Source: Candidatus Rubrimentiphilum sp. (lineage in GTDB: Bacteria; Vulcanimicrobiota; Vulcanimicrobiia; Vulcanimicrobiales; Vulcanimicrobiaceae). From it: 64,000 nt of DNA. Under the pieces are notes generated by a model. The model was not told the DNA's origin, made no database searches, and worked only from the letters and a program-made list of their open reading frames with translations. A program made the position numbers and the translations under genes. Shown one piece after another: positions 1-7,846 of the stretch. The stretch's first letter is position 1; the number at the start of each line of letters is the position of its first letter. The stretch is from NCBI GenBank assembly GCA_035710515.1, contig DASTDE010000001.1, positions 930,001 through 994,000 of the forward strand. Reading direction: 5' to 3'.

Positions 1-88
1 CTAGCGGAATAGTAATAAGCGGTCCGATGCCGACCATCGTGATCACGTTGATCGCGACGCCGCTGCGCAAGCCGATCCCGCGGATCAT
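1..88 (-). CDS. Amino-acid permease (APC superfamily), N-terminal fragment
   Basis: This minus-strand gene starts with ATG at 88 and runs off the left edge, so only 29 residues are visible. They begin MIRGIGLRSGVAINV and continue into VITMVGIGPLITIPL. This resembles the first transmembrane helix of APC-type amino-acid/polyamine permeases, where the unwound G-x-G-P-x-I segment binds substrate. It is transcribed divergently from the esterase that starts about 50 nt away. The substrate cannot be told from so short a piece. The family call rests on this one motif. Confidence 0.55.
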   Translation of the reverse strand, partial: MIRGIGLRSGVAINVITMVGIGPLITIPL

Positions 89-139
89 CCGCCGACCTTC
101 GGGGTAGTGAGTCCCGGACCTGGCGGCGAATTGCAACGC

Positions 140-1183
140 ATGCAAGATTCCAAATCGCGATACGCGCGCTTATTGCGGCTCGCCGGCGATATTCGCATCG
201 AGTTCATCGAAAGCGCAGCATTAAAAGACAATCCGCTGGGGGATCCGTCGGAACGTCCGGTGGTCGCGTATCTGCCGCCCGGTTACGACCCGCAGGGCTC
301 GCGCCGCTATCCGGTGCTGTACTGTTTGCACGGATACACAGGCGACGCGGCCGCGCTCATCGGCGCGCGTCCGTGGGAAACGAATGTCGTCCAATGGATG
401 GACCGGCTCGTTTCGTCGCGCCGCATGCCCGAAGCCATTCTGGTTATCGTGGACGGATTCTCACGTTTGGGCGGCTCGCAGTACGTGAATTCAATTCACA
501 ACGGCGATTACGCAACGTACGTCATCCGGGATGTTATCGGCCATGTCGACGCCACGTACAGGACGATCGCTGCCGAAGGCGGACGCGCGGTGCTCGGAAA
601 GTCGTCGGGCGGTTTCGGCGCGCTGTACCTGTCCATGCAATATCCCGGGGTGTTTGCGGCATTCGCCTCGCACAGCGGCGACTCGTACTTCGAATATGCG
701 CATCCGCGTGCGTTCCCGGACGTTCATCGAACGCTCGAGTCGTTCGACTGGAATATTGAAGCGTTTGTCGACCGGTTCGAGCGGCAGCGCAAACGGCAGC
801 CGGCTGAGTACTCGACGATCGAGATGCTCGGATATGCGGCAGCGTACTCGCCGCGCAGCGCGGCAGCCTTCGACCTGGACCTGCCGTTCCAGCGCGAAAC
901 GGGCGAGCTCGATCAAAAAGTTTTCGATCGCTGGCTCGCCTTCGACCCGGCCCGGATGTGCCTGGACAAGCGGGCGGAACTCGCCCGTTTACGCCTACGT
1001 TACCTGGATTGCGGCCGCAAGGACGAGTACGGGCTCGACATCGGCGCTCGCGTGATTGCGCGGCGCCTTCGTGAGCTTGGCCTCGAAGTGCGGCACGAAG
1101 AATTCGATGACGATCATCGAAATGTAGGCTACCGTTACGAAATCTCGTTGCCGGCGTTAGCCGGCGTGTTGGAGTCGCAGTGA
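140..1183 (+). CDS. Putative esterase (esterase D / enterochelin-esterase-like alpha/beta hydrolase)
   Basis: This is a serine hydrolase of the PF00756 type, about 347 aa with no signal peptide. From ATG 140 the strand YPVLYCLHGYTGD (about residues 58-70) precedes the oxyanion region, and the nucleophile elbow GKSSGG puts the serine at about 155. A late DDDH (near residue 325) likely carries the catalytic histidine. The family includes S-formylglutathione hydrolases, trehalose mycolyltransferases and siderophore esterases; the substrate here is unknown. A GTG at 107 is in frame, but it would leave only 18 nt to the divergent permease start, so ATG 140 is preferred. The next gene starts with a GTG overlapping this stop, so the two are probably co-translated. 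Confidence 0.75.
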   Translation: MQDSKSRYARLLRLAGDIRIEFIESAALKDNPLGDPSERPVVAYLPPGYDPQGSRRYPVLYCLHGYTGDAAALIGARPWETNVVQWMDRLVSSRRMPEAILVIVDGFSRLGGSQYVNSIHNGDYATYVIRDVIGHVDATYRTIAAEGGRAVLGKSSGGFGALYLSMQYPGVFAAFASHSGDSYFEYAHPRAFPDVHRTLESFDWNIEAFVDRFERQRKRQPAEYSTIEMLGYAAAYSPRSAAAFDLDLPFQRETGELDQKVFDRWLAFDPARMCLDKRAELARLRLRYLDCGRKDEYGLDIGARVIARRLRELGLEVRHEEFDDDHRNVGYRYEISLPALAGVLESQ

Positions 1184-1761
1184 ACCGTTTTCTTCTTGCT
1201 GTTGCGATGTGCGCGCTGATGGTGTCCGCGAAAGCTTTCGCGCAGACGCCGCCGCCGCCGTCACCCGATGCGACACCGACGCCCTCCCCGTTTGAGTACA
1301 GCGATCCCGCCATGTCGTTCACGGCTCCTGAGGGTTTCTTACGCGTTCCGCTGGCTCCGCGCGACCCGGCAAAGTTCGACCAGCAAACGCTGATGGCCGG
1401 TTGGGTACGCGATCCGGGAAAGCCCGAGCAGCTGACGATCACGATCACGATGGAGGAGCACGATCAGGCGCTGGACGGCTTCGAAATGATCACTGAGAAC
1501 GAATTGCGCAACAAAGTTGACAGCGTGTTTTTTAAGAAGCCGCAGCTGACGCAGCTGAGCAACGGCATGCCGGCGTACTGGCAGGAACTGACGCTCGGCT
1601 CCGGTTTCGATACGCTCAAGCGCTTCGATTATGTCTGGATAGACGGAGTCCGGGGAGTCATCCTGGCGGTGACGGGCAAGTACGGGCATCTCGACGAGCC
1701 GACGGCGAAGAAATTGCTGGCCAACGCCTACGGCGTTCAGTACCCGAAGTACCGGCTCTAA
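1180..1761 (+). CDS. Secreted protein of unknown function with Pro-rich linker
   Basis: The 193-aa product has a clear Sec signal peptide (MNRFLLAVAMCALMVSAKAFA, cleavage near AFA-QT) followed by a proline/threonine-rich linker (PPPPSP, TPTPSP). The mature domain begins near FEYSDPAMSFTAPEGFLRV. The S-F-T-A-P-E-G-F wording recalls small secreted domains that bind or present a hydrophobic face, but I do not recognise a named family. GTG 1180 overlaps the TGA of the upstream esterase, so expression is likely coupled. The 3' end overlaps the convergent transsulfuration gene by 4 nt. Extracytoplasmic location is well supported; function is unknown. Confidence 0.7.
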   Translation: MNRFLLAVAMCALMVSAKAFAQTPPPPSPDATPTPSPFEYSDPAMSFTAPEGFLRVPLAPRDPAKFDQQTLMAGWVRDPGKPEQLTITITMEEHDQALDGFEMITENELRNKVDSVFFKKPQLTQLSNGMPAYWQELTLGSGFDTLKRFDYVWIDGVRGVILAVTGKYGHLDEPTAKKLLANAYGVQYPKYRL

Positions 1762-2888
1762 CTCAGCGCGCTGCGCAGATCGTCGATCAAGTCTTCGCTA
1801 TCCTCGATTCCAACGGAAAGCCGCAACAAGCGGTCGGTCAAACCGCGCCGTTCGCGCTCTTCCTTCGGAATGGATCCGTGCGTCATGCGCGCCGGATGAC
1901 AGATCAGCGACTCGACGCCGCCTAGACTCTCCGCCAGGCTGAAGTACTTCAATTTATTCGGGAAGGCGAGCGCGCGCGCGTCGTCACCCTTTAACGTAAA
2001 CGAGACCATGCCGCCGAAGCCGCTCATCTGGCGCTTGGCGAGTTCGTGCTGCGGATGGCTCGGAAGTCCAGGGTAGTAGACGCGATCGATCGCTGGATGC
2101 GAGGCGAGAAATTCCGCAACCGTCTGCGCGTTCTTGGCATGTTCGCGCATGCGCACTGCCAAGGTTTTTGCGCCGCGCATCACGAGAAAGGCGTCCTGCG
2201 GGCCCGGCACGCCGCCCGCCGAGTTCTGTTGAAACTTTAGCGCATCGTAGAGAGCCTTGTCGTTGGTGACCGCGGCTCCGCCGACGACGTCGCTATGGCC
2301 GCCGATATACTTCGTCGTCGAGTGGACCACGACGGTCGCGCCGAGTTCGAGCGGCTGCTGAAAATACGGTGTCGCAAATGTATTGTCGACGGCCACGATG
2401 AGTCCGGGCGCCGCCGCGACCGCCGCGCGTATATCCACAAGATGCAGCATCGGATTTGTGGGTGTTTCGATCCACACCATCTTGGTTGTCGGGCGAAGCG
2501 CCTTGCGCAACGCGTCCAGGTCCGTCATGTCAATGTACGTGAATTCCAGCCCATAGCGGCCGTATACGTTGGTAAAGAGTCTGTACGTGCCGCCGTACAG
2601 ATCGTCCGAAACGATCACATGGTCGCCCGATGACAGTTGTCCGACGACGGCCGCCGTCGCGGCAACACCGCTGGAGAATGCGCAGCCGAACTCAGCGTTT
2701 TCGAGGGAGGCGAGTTGCGTCTCAAGTGCGCGCCGCGTTGGGTTGGCGGTGCGGCTGTAGTCGAAGCCTTTGTGCACGCCGACTGCGTCTTGCGTGTAGG
2801 TTGACGTCTGATAGATTGGAACGATAGTCGCGCCCGTCGTCGGGTCCGCGCCTTGCCCGGCGTGTATGGCTTTGGTGCTGAATTTCAT
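1758..2888 (-). CDS. Cystathionine gamma-lyase / gamma-synthase (PLP-dependent)
   Basis: This 376-aa protein is a full-length member of the Cys/Met-metabolism PLP family (PF01053). The cofactor lysine lies in HSTTKYIGGHSD (K193). The Y-S-R-T-x-N-P-T-R motif (about 44-52), FSSGVAATAA (71-80) and VDNTFATPY (168-175) are also present. It starts 3 nt after the cystathionine beta-synthase gene on the same strand. With that partner the natural reading is reverse transsulfuration, cystathionine to cysteine, 2-oxobutyrate and ammonia. Sequence alone does not separate lyase from gamma-synthase, so no symbol is given. The enzyme is cytosolic and usually a homotetramer. Confidence 0.9.
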   Translation of the reverse strand: MKFSTKAIHAGQGADPTTGATIVPIYQTSTYTQDAVGVHKGFDYSRTANPTRRALETQLASLENAEFGCAFSSGVAATAAVVGQLSSGDHVIVSDDLYGGTYRLFTNVYGRYGLEFTYIDMTDLDALRKALRPTTKMVWIETPTNPMLHLVDIRAAVAAAPGLIVAVDNTFATPYFQQPLELGATVVVHSTTKYIGGHSDVVGGAAVTNDKALYDALKFQQNSAGGVPGPQDAFLVMRGAKTLAVRMREHAKNAQTVAEFLASHPAIDRVYYPGLPSHPQHELAKRQMSGFGGMVSFTLKGDDARALAFPNKLKYFSLAESLGGVESLICHPARMTHGSIPKEERERRGLTDRLLRLSVGIEDSEDLIDDLRSALS

Positions 2889-2891
2889 GGC

Positions 2892-4292
2892 CTAACTTTT
2901 CAGTGGTTCGGAGGCGGTCGAGAGATAGCTGATGATATCCTGGCGCGTCAGTACGCCGATCGGCTCGCCGTCGTCGGTGACGACAACAGCGTGATTGGCC
3001 AGCGTAAGAAGTTTGTACGCGAGCTCGATAGCCTCGCTCTGATCGAGCACGGGGAACGGGCTGCCCATAACCTCGCTCACGGGCTTGTGAATGATGTCGG
3101 AGCGGTCGAAGACCGCCTGCATAACTGCAACGTCGTTGATGCTGCCGATCTGCTCGCCATCGTGCATCACGGGAATCTGCGAGATCTCATACTGGCGAAG
3201 AAGGTCGAGCGCGTCTTTGACGACGTCGGTGTCTTTCACCGTAATCATGGGTGGCAGCGGCCGTTTGCTGCGCAGAACGTCGCCGACGATGGCGCGGCGT
3301 TTGCCTTCCGCCAAAAATCCGTTGGCAATCATCCATTCGTCGTTGAAGATCTTGGACATGTAGCCGCGGCCCGAGTCGGGAAAAATGACGACGAGTACCG
3401 CGGTTGGCGGTAACGTTTTGGCGAGCTTGATCGCGGCGACCGCGGCGGTGCCGGAAGAGCCGCCGACCAGCAAGCCTTCCTCGCGCGTAATGCGGCGCGC
3501 CATCAGGAACGACTCGCGGTCCGAGACGCGTACGACCTCGTCGATCACTTTTAAGTCCACGGTTTCGGGCAAGTAGTTCAGGCCGATGCCCTCTACGGCG
3601 TATGACTTCGGTGTATCGCCCGAGTAGATCGAGCCTTCGGGGTCCGCACCGATGACGTGAATCTTCGGATTCTGTTCTTTCAAATATTGTGCGGTGCCGG
3701 AGATCGTGCCGCCGGTTCCGATACCCGCTACCAGATGCGTGATCTGTCCGCCGGTCGCTTCCCAGATCTCCGGACCCGTCGTGTGATAGTGCGCCTCGGG
3801 ATTGTGATGGTTATGGAATTGGTTGGGCTGAAAGGCTCCCGGGATCTCCGCCGCGAGCCGGTTGGCGACGCCGTAATATGATTCAGGCGACTCGTTCGGC
3901 ACGCTGCTCGGCGTGACAACGACCTCGGCGCCGTACGCGCGCAACAGGTCCACTTTTTCTTTTGCCATCTTGTCCGGCATCACGAGGATGCAGCGGTAGC
4001 CGCGAATCGCCGCCGCCATCGCAAGTCCGGACCCGGTGTTGCCGCTGGTCGGTTCGACGATCGTGCCGCCGGGCTTCAGGTAGCCCGCTTTTTCGCCGGC
4101 CTCGAGCATGGCAAGAGCAGGCCGATCCTTGACGCTGCCGCCGGGATTCATGTACTCGACTTTTGCGAGCACGAGGCACGCCGCGCCGTCGGTTACTTTG
4201 TTCAGCCGAATGAGCGGCGTGTTGCCAATTGCTTGCAGGGCGTCGTTGTAATAACGCATGCCCGTGCGCCGGTCCGTGGCTGTGGTCGCCAA
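2892..4292 (-). CDS. Cystathionine beta-synthase with C-terminal CBS domain pair
   Basis: The enzyme condenses serine (or O-acetylserine) with homocysteine to cystathionine. The N-terminal fold-type II PLP domain has the cofactor lysine in NPGGSVKDRP (about K55) and the phosphate/substrate loop EPTSGNTGSG (about 80-89). Two CBS motifs occupy roughly residues 345-466 (MITVKDTDVVKDALDLL onward) and in homologues act as regulatory domains. TTG 4292 is chosen because a GGAGG sits at 4299-4303, 6 nt upstream. A longer frame reaches 4367 without a ribosome site, and a later ATG lies at 4259. The gene forms a two-gene operon with the gamma-lyase/synthase downstream. A plain cysteine synthase would normally lack the CBS pair. 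Confidence 0.88.
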   Translation of the reverse strand: MATTATDRRTGMRYYNDALQAIGNTPLIRLNKVTDGAACLVLAKVEYMNPGGSVKDRPALAMLEAGEKAGYLKPGGTIVEPTSGNTGSGLAMAAAIRGYRCILVMPDKMAKEKVDLLRAYGAEVVVTPSSVPNESPESYYGVANRLAAEIPGAFQPNQFHNHHNPEAHYHTTGPEIWEATGGQITHLVAGIGTGGTISGTAQYLKEQNPKIHVIGADPEGSIYSGDTPKSYAVEGIGLNYLPETVDLKVIDEVVRVSDRESFLMARRITREEGLLVGGSSGTAAVAAIKLAKTLPPTAVLVVIFPDSGRGYMSKIFNDEWMIANGFLAEGKRRAIVGDVLRSKRPLPPMITVKDTDVVKDALDLLRQYEISQIPVMHDGEQIGSINDVAVMQAVFDRSDIIHKPVSEVMGSPFPVLDQSEAIELAYKLLTLANHAVVVTDDGEPIGVLTRQDIISYLSTASEPLKS

Positions 4293-4385
4293 GGGGAACC
4301 TCCAGGAGTGCTTACGGAGAAGAATTCGGCTTCCGCGTGTCGCGGGGATGGCCCTTCGGTTGGTCATATTGCCGGGAGCCGGGCG

Positions 4386-4391
4386 TATAAT
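4386..4391 (+). promoter_or_regulatory. Sigma70-type -10 box (TATAAT) for the lipoprotein gene
   Basis: A perfect TATAAT lies 20 nt before the lipoprotein ATG at 4412, leaving a leader of about 14 nt that contains the purine-rich ribosome site GGAAGAAGGA. A good -35 at 17 nt is not visible, so the promoter may need an activator or rely on the -10. Confidence 0.45.
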
Positions 4392-4411
4392 GTAGGAAGA
4401 AGGAAGCCGCT

Positions 4412-4744
4412 ATGAGACGTGTACGACTACTGGGCGCACTTTTCGCAGTTCTCGCGCTGGCCGCATGCAACGACAGCGCCCTGCCGCCCGGCGGCACGTA
4501 CAATGCGGTGCAAGGCGTCGTACTCGACGCCGCCACGAATCAGCCCGTAGCCGGAGCCACGGTGACGATCGATACGGTTCTCACAACGACCACCGACGCG
4601 GCCGGCAAGTTCGCGTTCGCGCAAGTTCCGGTCGGCGACATGGACGTGGTCGTAACGGCGCCGGGCTACAAAGAATACAGCGCTCCGGCCAGGCTGGAGC
4701 CGGATAAACCGCTGAGCCTTTCGGTTTCGCTTACGAAGCCTTGA
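4412..4744 (+). CDS. Small lipoprotein with carboxypeptidase-regulatory-like (CarboxypepD_reg) domain
   Basis: The 110-aa product starts MRRVRLLGALFAVLALAAC; LAAC at 16-19 is a lipobox, so the protein is lipidated at C19. The mature part is one Ig-like beta-sandwich of the PF13620 type: VQGVVLDAATNQPVAGATVT, then TTDAAGKFAFAQVPVGDMDV and APGYKEY. Such domains often serve as adhesion or structural modules of envelope proteins. The gene stands alone on the plus strand behind a TATAAT and overlaps the 3' end of the convergent YvcK-like gene by 14 nt. Envelope location is well supported. The specific role is unknown. Confidence 0.75.
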   Translation: MRRVRLLGALFAVLALAACNDSALPPGGTYNAVQGVVLDAATNQPVAGATVTIDTVLTTTTDAAGKFAFAQVPVGDMDVVVTAPGYKEYSAPARLEPDKPLSLSVSLTKP

Positions 4745-6068
4745 CCTGCGAGGGTTTAACGTACGACGCGCGGTGAGCGATCGCGCGGTCGATCACGCCC
4801 AGAACTTGCTCACCGAGTTTCTCCGGATCGTGACGAACGTTCACCGTCTCGCTGATCATCTGAGCGCGCACCGGCGTCACTCCTAATTCGCGGATGCGAT
4901 CGAGATCGGCCGTGACCGGTATCTGGCCTTCTTTGGCGTAGGCTTCGCGCAGCTTCGACGGCGGCTCGTCGTTGACGATCACGTAGTCGCAGATCTTCGC
5001 GCCGGCATTGTCCAGCAGCGCCTGCACGTGATCGCTGGCGGTCATGCCGTCGGTTTCGCCGGGCTGCGTCATGACGTTGCAAACGTAGATTTTCACGGCG
5101 CCTGAAGCGGCGATTTCGCGCGCAATGCGGTCGACCAGCAGATTGGGAACGATCGACGTGAACAAACTTCCCGGGCCAAGGACGATCGCGTCCGCTTCGG
5201 CGATGGCGGCAATCACTTCGGCCAGCGGCGCCGCGAAGGGCGGATCGAAAAAGACTTGCTTGATGCGCCGGCCCGAGGTCGAAATCGTGGACTCGCCTTC
5301 GACGACGGTGCCGTCCTCCAGGCGCGCGCACAAACGCACGATGCCAAGGGTTGAGGGCAGCACGCGCCCTTTGATGTTGAGGACGCGGCTCGACTCTTTG
5401 ATCGCCTTGTCGAAGTTCCCGGTGATGCCGCTCATCGCGGCCAAAAACAGATTGCCGAATGAGTGTCCGCTCAGCCCTTCTCCCTCGCTAAAGCGGTACT
5501 TGAAGAGATCGGTGACCATCGCTTCGTCGTCGGCGAGGGCGACCAGACAGTTGCGAACGTCACCGGGCGGCAAGACGCCGAGTTCTTTCTGCAGCCGTCC
5601 GGAGCTGCCGCCGTCGTCGCTCACGGTAACGACGGCCGTCAAATTGCTGGTCTTCCGTTTTAATCCGCGCAACAGCGTCGAGAGTCCGGTGCCGCCCCCG
5701 ATTGCGACAACTTTGTAGCCTTGCTGCAAGCGCATGTCCATCAGCGTATCGATGATGTTTTCTTTTCCGCCTGCGGTGCTGGCGCGCAAGATCGCGATCA
5801 GCCACTGACGGATGCCGAAGAAGATCAACGCGATGCCGACGATGACGAATATCCAGGCAAGATTCGACGGCGAGAAATAGTCAGAAACGAAGCTGTCGAC
5901 CCACTCGTTTGCGTTGACGCCGGCACCTTCGGCGACCAAATAGCGATCGACGCCGTTCACGAGCAGAAGAATGCCGACGATGACGACGGCGAGCCAGCGT
6001 TTTACGCCCAGACCCGGATAGGCCCAACGCAACGCGGGCGGCAGTTTTTGCAAGCGCCGCTGCATCAT
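4731..6068 (-). CDS. YvcK/CofD-like protein with two N-terminal membrane helices
   Basis: The family (PF01933) comprises the gluconeogenesis factor YvcK/MgfK, which binds UDP-sugars and is needed for growth on gluconeogenic carbon and for cell shape. Two hydrophobic segments (about 26-41 and 70-93) tether the protein to the membrane. The nucleotide-binding core follows, with AIGGGTGLSTLLRGLK (122-137), VSDDGGSSGRLQ (149-160) and LPPGDVRNCLVAL. The GHSFGNLFL and LGPGSLFTSI motifs are also intact. The classic Bacillus protein is soluble; membrane-anchored forms are known in other phyla. Its ATG overlaps the stop of the RapZ-like gene, keeping the rapZ-yvcK pairing seen in Gram-positives, but whiA is absent from the window. 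Confidence 0.88.
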   Translation of the reverse strand: MMQRRLQKLPPALRWAYPGLGVKRWLAVVIVGILLLVNGVDRYLVAEGAGVNANEWVDSFVSDYFSPSNLAWIFVIVGIALIFFGIRQWLIAILRASTAGGKENIIDTLMDMRLQQGYKVVAIGGGTGLSTLLRGLKRKTSNLTAVVTVSDDGGSSGRLQKELGVLPPGDVRNCLVALADDEAMVTDLFKYRFSEGEGLSGHSFGNLFLAAMSGITGNFDKAIKESSRVLNIKGRVLPSTLGIVRLCARLEDGTVVEGESTISTSGRRIKQVFFDPPFAAPLAEVIAAIAEADAIVLGPGSLFTSIVPNLLVDRIAREIAASGAVKIYVCNVMTQPGETDGMTASDHVQALLDNAGAKICDYVIVNDEPPSKLREAYAKEGQIPVTADLDRIRELGVTPVRAQMISETVNVRHDPEKLGEQVLGVIDRAIAHRASYVKPSQVKAS

Positions 6069-6475
6069 CGCCGAGCGTCCCGCATTTCGAGTTTGACGTC
6101 AACGCCGTCATTCGAATCGAGGTGAGCTGCCAAACGATGCGCGATGTACACGGACCGGTGGCGTCCGCCGGTGCAGCCAATTGCAATGGTTAGGCCGCTG
6201 CGGTCGTCCGAGTAGAGCGGCAGCAAGAAATCGATAAGCGCGAAGAGCCGCTCCAAGAATGGGCCTGTATTCGGGTCGGCAGCAATGTACGCGCCCACCG
6301 CCGGGTCTTCGCCGGTCAGCGGTTCGAGCTCGGGCTCGTAGTTCGGGTTGCGCAGAAAGCGCACGTCAAAGAGCAGATCGATGTCGGCCGGGAGGCCGTG
6401 TTTGAATCCGAAGGCCACGATCTTGACGGCCAGCCGTCTGCCCAGCATGCTCACTGGACGGCCCCGAAGAACCAT
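6065..6475 (-). CDS. Stand-alone RapZ C-terminal domain protein
   Basis: The product matches only the C-terminal half of RapZ (YvcJ): AFGFKHGLPADIDLLFDVRF (21-40), RNPNYEPELEPLTGED and the anion-binding signature IAIGCTGGRHRSV (about 98-109). Full RapZ is about 285 aa with an N-terminal P-loop ATPase domain that is entirely missing here; nothing in the upstream DNA encodes it. In enterobacteria the C-terminal half binds GlcN6P and small RNAs. The start is uncertain: ATG 6475 and ATG 6448 both fit and neither has a strong ribosome site. The open frame reaches 6700 but would run through the divergent DUF2203 gene. It is coupled to the YvcK-like gene by a TGATG overlap. Confidence 0.78.
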   Translation of the reverse strand: MVLRGRPVSMLGRRLAVKIVAFGFKHGLPADIDLLFDVRFLRNPNYEPELEPLTGEDPAVGAYIAADPNTGPFLERLFALIDFLLPLYSDDRSGLTIAIGCTGGRHRSVYIAHRLAAHLDSNDGVDVKLEMRDARR

Positions 6476-6499
6476 AGAGTCTGACCGGACCTCATTTGC

Positions 6500-6895
6500 A
6501 TGAAACTGTTTTCGCCTGAAAAGGCCAACGCCCTCATCCCCAAGATAGCCCCGCTCGTCGAAGAGCTGTGGCAGAAGCGGCGCGACCTGGCGATCAGGTT
6601 GCTCGAGACCGACGCGGCGCTGCATGGGGTCGAGGCCTCGCCGCCGATGCGAATGGCTGTTCCGCGCTCGCCGTTTACGCCGAGCCGGTTCGGCGAGCAA
6701 AAGGCCGAGATCGTGCGCATCATCAACCGCATCGAAGCGTACGGCTGTCTGTTGAAAGATCTGGATTTGGGATTGCTGGATTTTCCGTCAATGCGCGACG
6801 GACGCGCGGTCTATCTCTGTTGGAAGGCGGGCGAACCGGAGATTACGCACTGGCACCCGATGGACGAGGGCTACTCGTCACGACGGCCGGTCTAA
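6500..6895 (+). CDS. DUF2203 family protein
   Basis: The 131-aa protein opens MKLFSPEKANALIPKIAPLV, the typical start of DUF2203 (the F-x-x-x-x-A-x-x-x-L-P motif), followed by a helical region and RIEAYGCLLKDLDLGLLDFP. It ends in VYLCWKAGEPEITHWHPMDE, where the W-K-x-G-E...WH pattern is conserved in the family. The family function is unknown. There is no signal peptide or membrane segment. The gene is divergent from the RapZ-C gene and meets the DUF1858-like gene tail to tail with no gap. Confidence 0.8.
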   Translation: MKLFSPEKANALIPKIAPLVEELWQKRRDLAIRLLETDAALHGVEASPPMRMAVPRSPFTPSRFGEQKAEIVRIINRIEAYGCLLKDLDLGLLDFPSMRDGRAVYLCWKAGEPEITHWHPMDEGYSSRRPV

Positions 6896-7312
6896 CTAAG
6901 CGGTTGTCGCGTCCGCTGTAGCGGGAAGAAAATCTTCCGCTAAGCCCTGCAGCCGCACTTCGCCGAACTCGGCGGTATAGGCGCCGCTCTCAACGCTCTT
7001 AATTTCGCCAACTTCGGGCACGTCCGCAAGTTGCGGAATCTTCGAGCGGATCTCATCCGGAATACGCACCTTGTCACCGACGGCAAGTGTGCCTTGATCC
7101 CACAGCGCGTTCAAACTTTCGAGCAGCATCGGCAACGGAATGCCGTAGTCTTCGCTGATCGCGCCGATCGTATGCGATTCGCTGATGGCGCAATTGGAGC
7201 AGCCGCCCAGATGAAACTTGGCAAAAACGCGACGCGCGCCCGCGTGCATCTTGAAGGCTTGGTCGACGGTCATCTCGGGCGTAAAACGCTGTTCGGTCAT
7301 CATAGTATTCAT
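6896..7312 (-). CDS. DUF1858-like redox protein
   Basis: The 138-aa product has an N-terminal DUF1858-like domain: TPEMTVDQAFKMHAGARRVF then HLGGCSNCAISESHTIGAI, with a C-x-x-C pair at about 38-41. Such domains accompany hybrid-cluster or sulfur-relay proteins and the pair may form a redox disulfide or hold a metal. The C-terminal half (from about 75, VGDKVRIPDEIR onward) is a separate acidic beta-rich tail I cannot assign. A second ATG three codons downstream could also be the start. The gene lies downstream of rnpB on the same strand, separated by a perfect inverted repeat. Confidence 0.65.
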   Translation of the reverse strand: MNTMMTEQRFTPEMTVDQAFKMHAGARRVFAKFHLGGCSNCAISESHTIGAISEDYGIPLPMLLESLNALWDQGTLAVGDKVRIPDEIRSKIPQLADVPEVGEIKSVESGAYTAEFGEVRLQGLAEDFLPATADATTA

Positions 7313-7354
7313 TGGCTAAAACGCACGCCGGCCCCGCTTGGTTGCATCGGCTCG

Positions 7355-7406
7355 CCGTATGTCAGCCTCGCTTTAGGGCCAGGTTAATCGCTCGGCTGAC
7401 ATACGG
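7355..7406. repeat. Perfect 13-bp inverted repeat downstream of rnpB
   Basis: CCGTATGTCAGCC at 7355-7367 is exactly matched by GGCTGACATACGG at 7394-7406, with a 26-nt spacer. It sits between the 3' end of rnpB and the DUF1858-like start on the minus strand. There is no T-tract after either arm, so a simple intrinsic terminator is unlikely. A processing hairpin or protein-binding site is possible. Confidence 0.7.
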
Positions 7407-7430
7407 ACTCACCGGACAGAATTTGAATTA

Positions 7431-7772
7431 GCGGAGTACGCCTATAAGCCGGATTCTGTAAATGACGGCCATCTATCTGGGACGCGCGTTGCCGCGCGCC
7501 TCATGCGACTCATGCTCATCGGAGGGCATCCGCCCCGTGAGGGGACGAGCGTCTTGCTTCAGGTGGGGTTTGCCCGAGCGCACGTCTCCGTGCAACTCCG
7601 TGAGCTCTTACCTCACGATTTCAACCTTACCGGTTCGCCGGAGCGAACAGGCGGTATGTTTCTGTGGCACTTTCCTTCGAGTTGCCCCGACAGGACGTTA
7701 TCCTGCACCCTGCCCTGGTGAAGCCCGGACTTTCCTCTCCCTTTCGGAAGCGGCCATCCAGCGTACTCCGCG
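7431..7772 (-). ncRNA. rnpB: RNase P RNA, bacterial A-type-like
   Basis: Read on the minus strand this is the catalytic RNA of RNase P, which matures tRNA 5' ends. The universal GAGGAAAGTCCGGGCTTC box is followed by CAGGGTGCAGGATAACG and GGAAAGTGCCACAGAAA, and the 3' part contains ACAGAATCCGGCTTAT. The ends are set by helix P1: GCGGAGTACGC (5', plus positions 7761-7771) pairs perfectly with GCGTACTCCGC (3', 7431-7441). Length is about 340 nt, normal for the family. A good promoter lies directly upstream. Apparent open reading frames across this segment on either strand are not genes. Confidence 0.95.
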
Positions 7773-7778
7773 GCGCTC

Positions 7779-7807
7779 AGTATACGCCACCAGCCGGGAG
7801 GTAGCAA
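7779..7807 (-). promoter_or_regulatory. Sigma70 promoter of rnpB
   Basis: On the minus strand TTGCTA (7802-7807) and TATACT (7779-7784) are separated by exactly 17 nt. Transcription would start about 7 nt downstream, near 7772, which coincides with the first base of the RNase P P1 helix. Confidence 0.75.
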
Positions 7808-7846
7808 GCGGGCGGGGCTGTTCCCGCGCAGCTCGAAACCAGGCGC

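Noticed and set aside
534-1448. A 304-aa minus-strand frame antisense to the esterase and next gene
   Set aside because: Arg/Pro-rich, no domain, no ribosome site; the plus-strand genes have recognisable motifs or a signal peptide.
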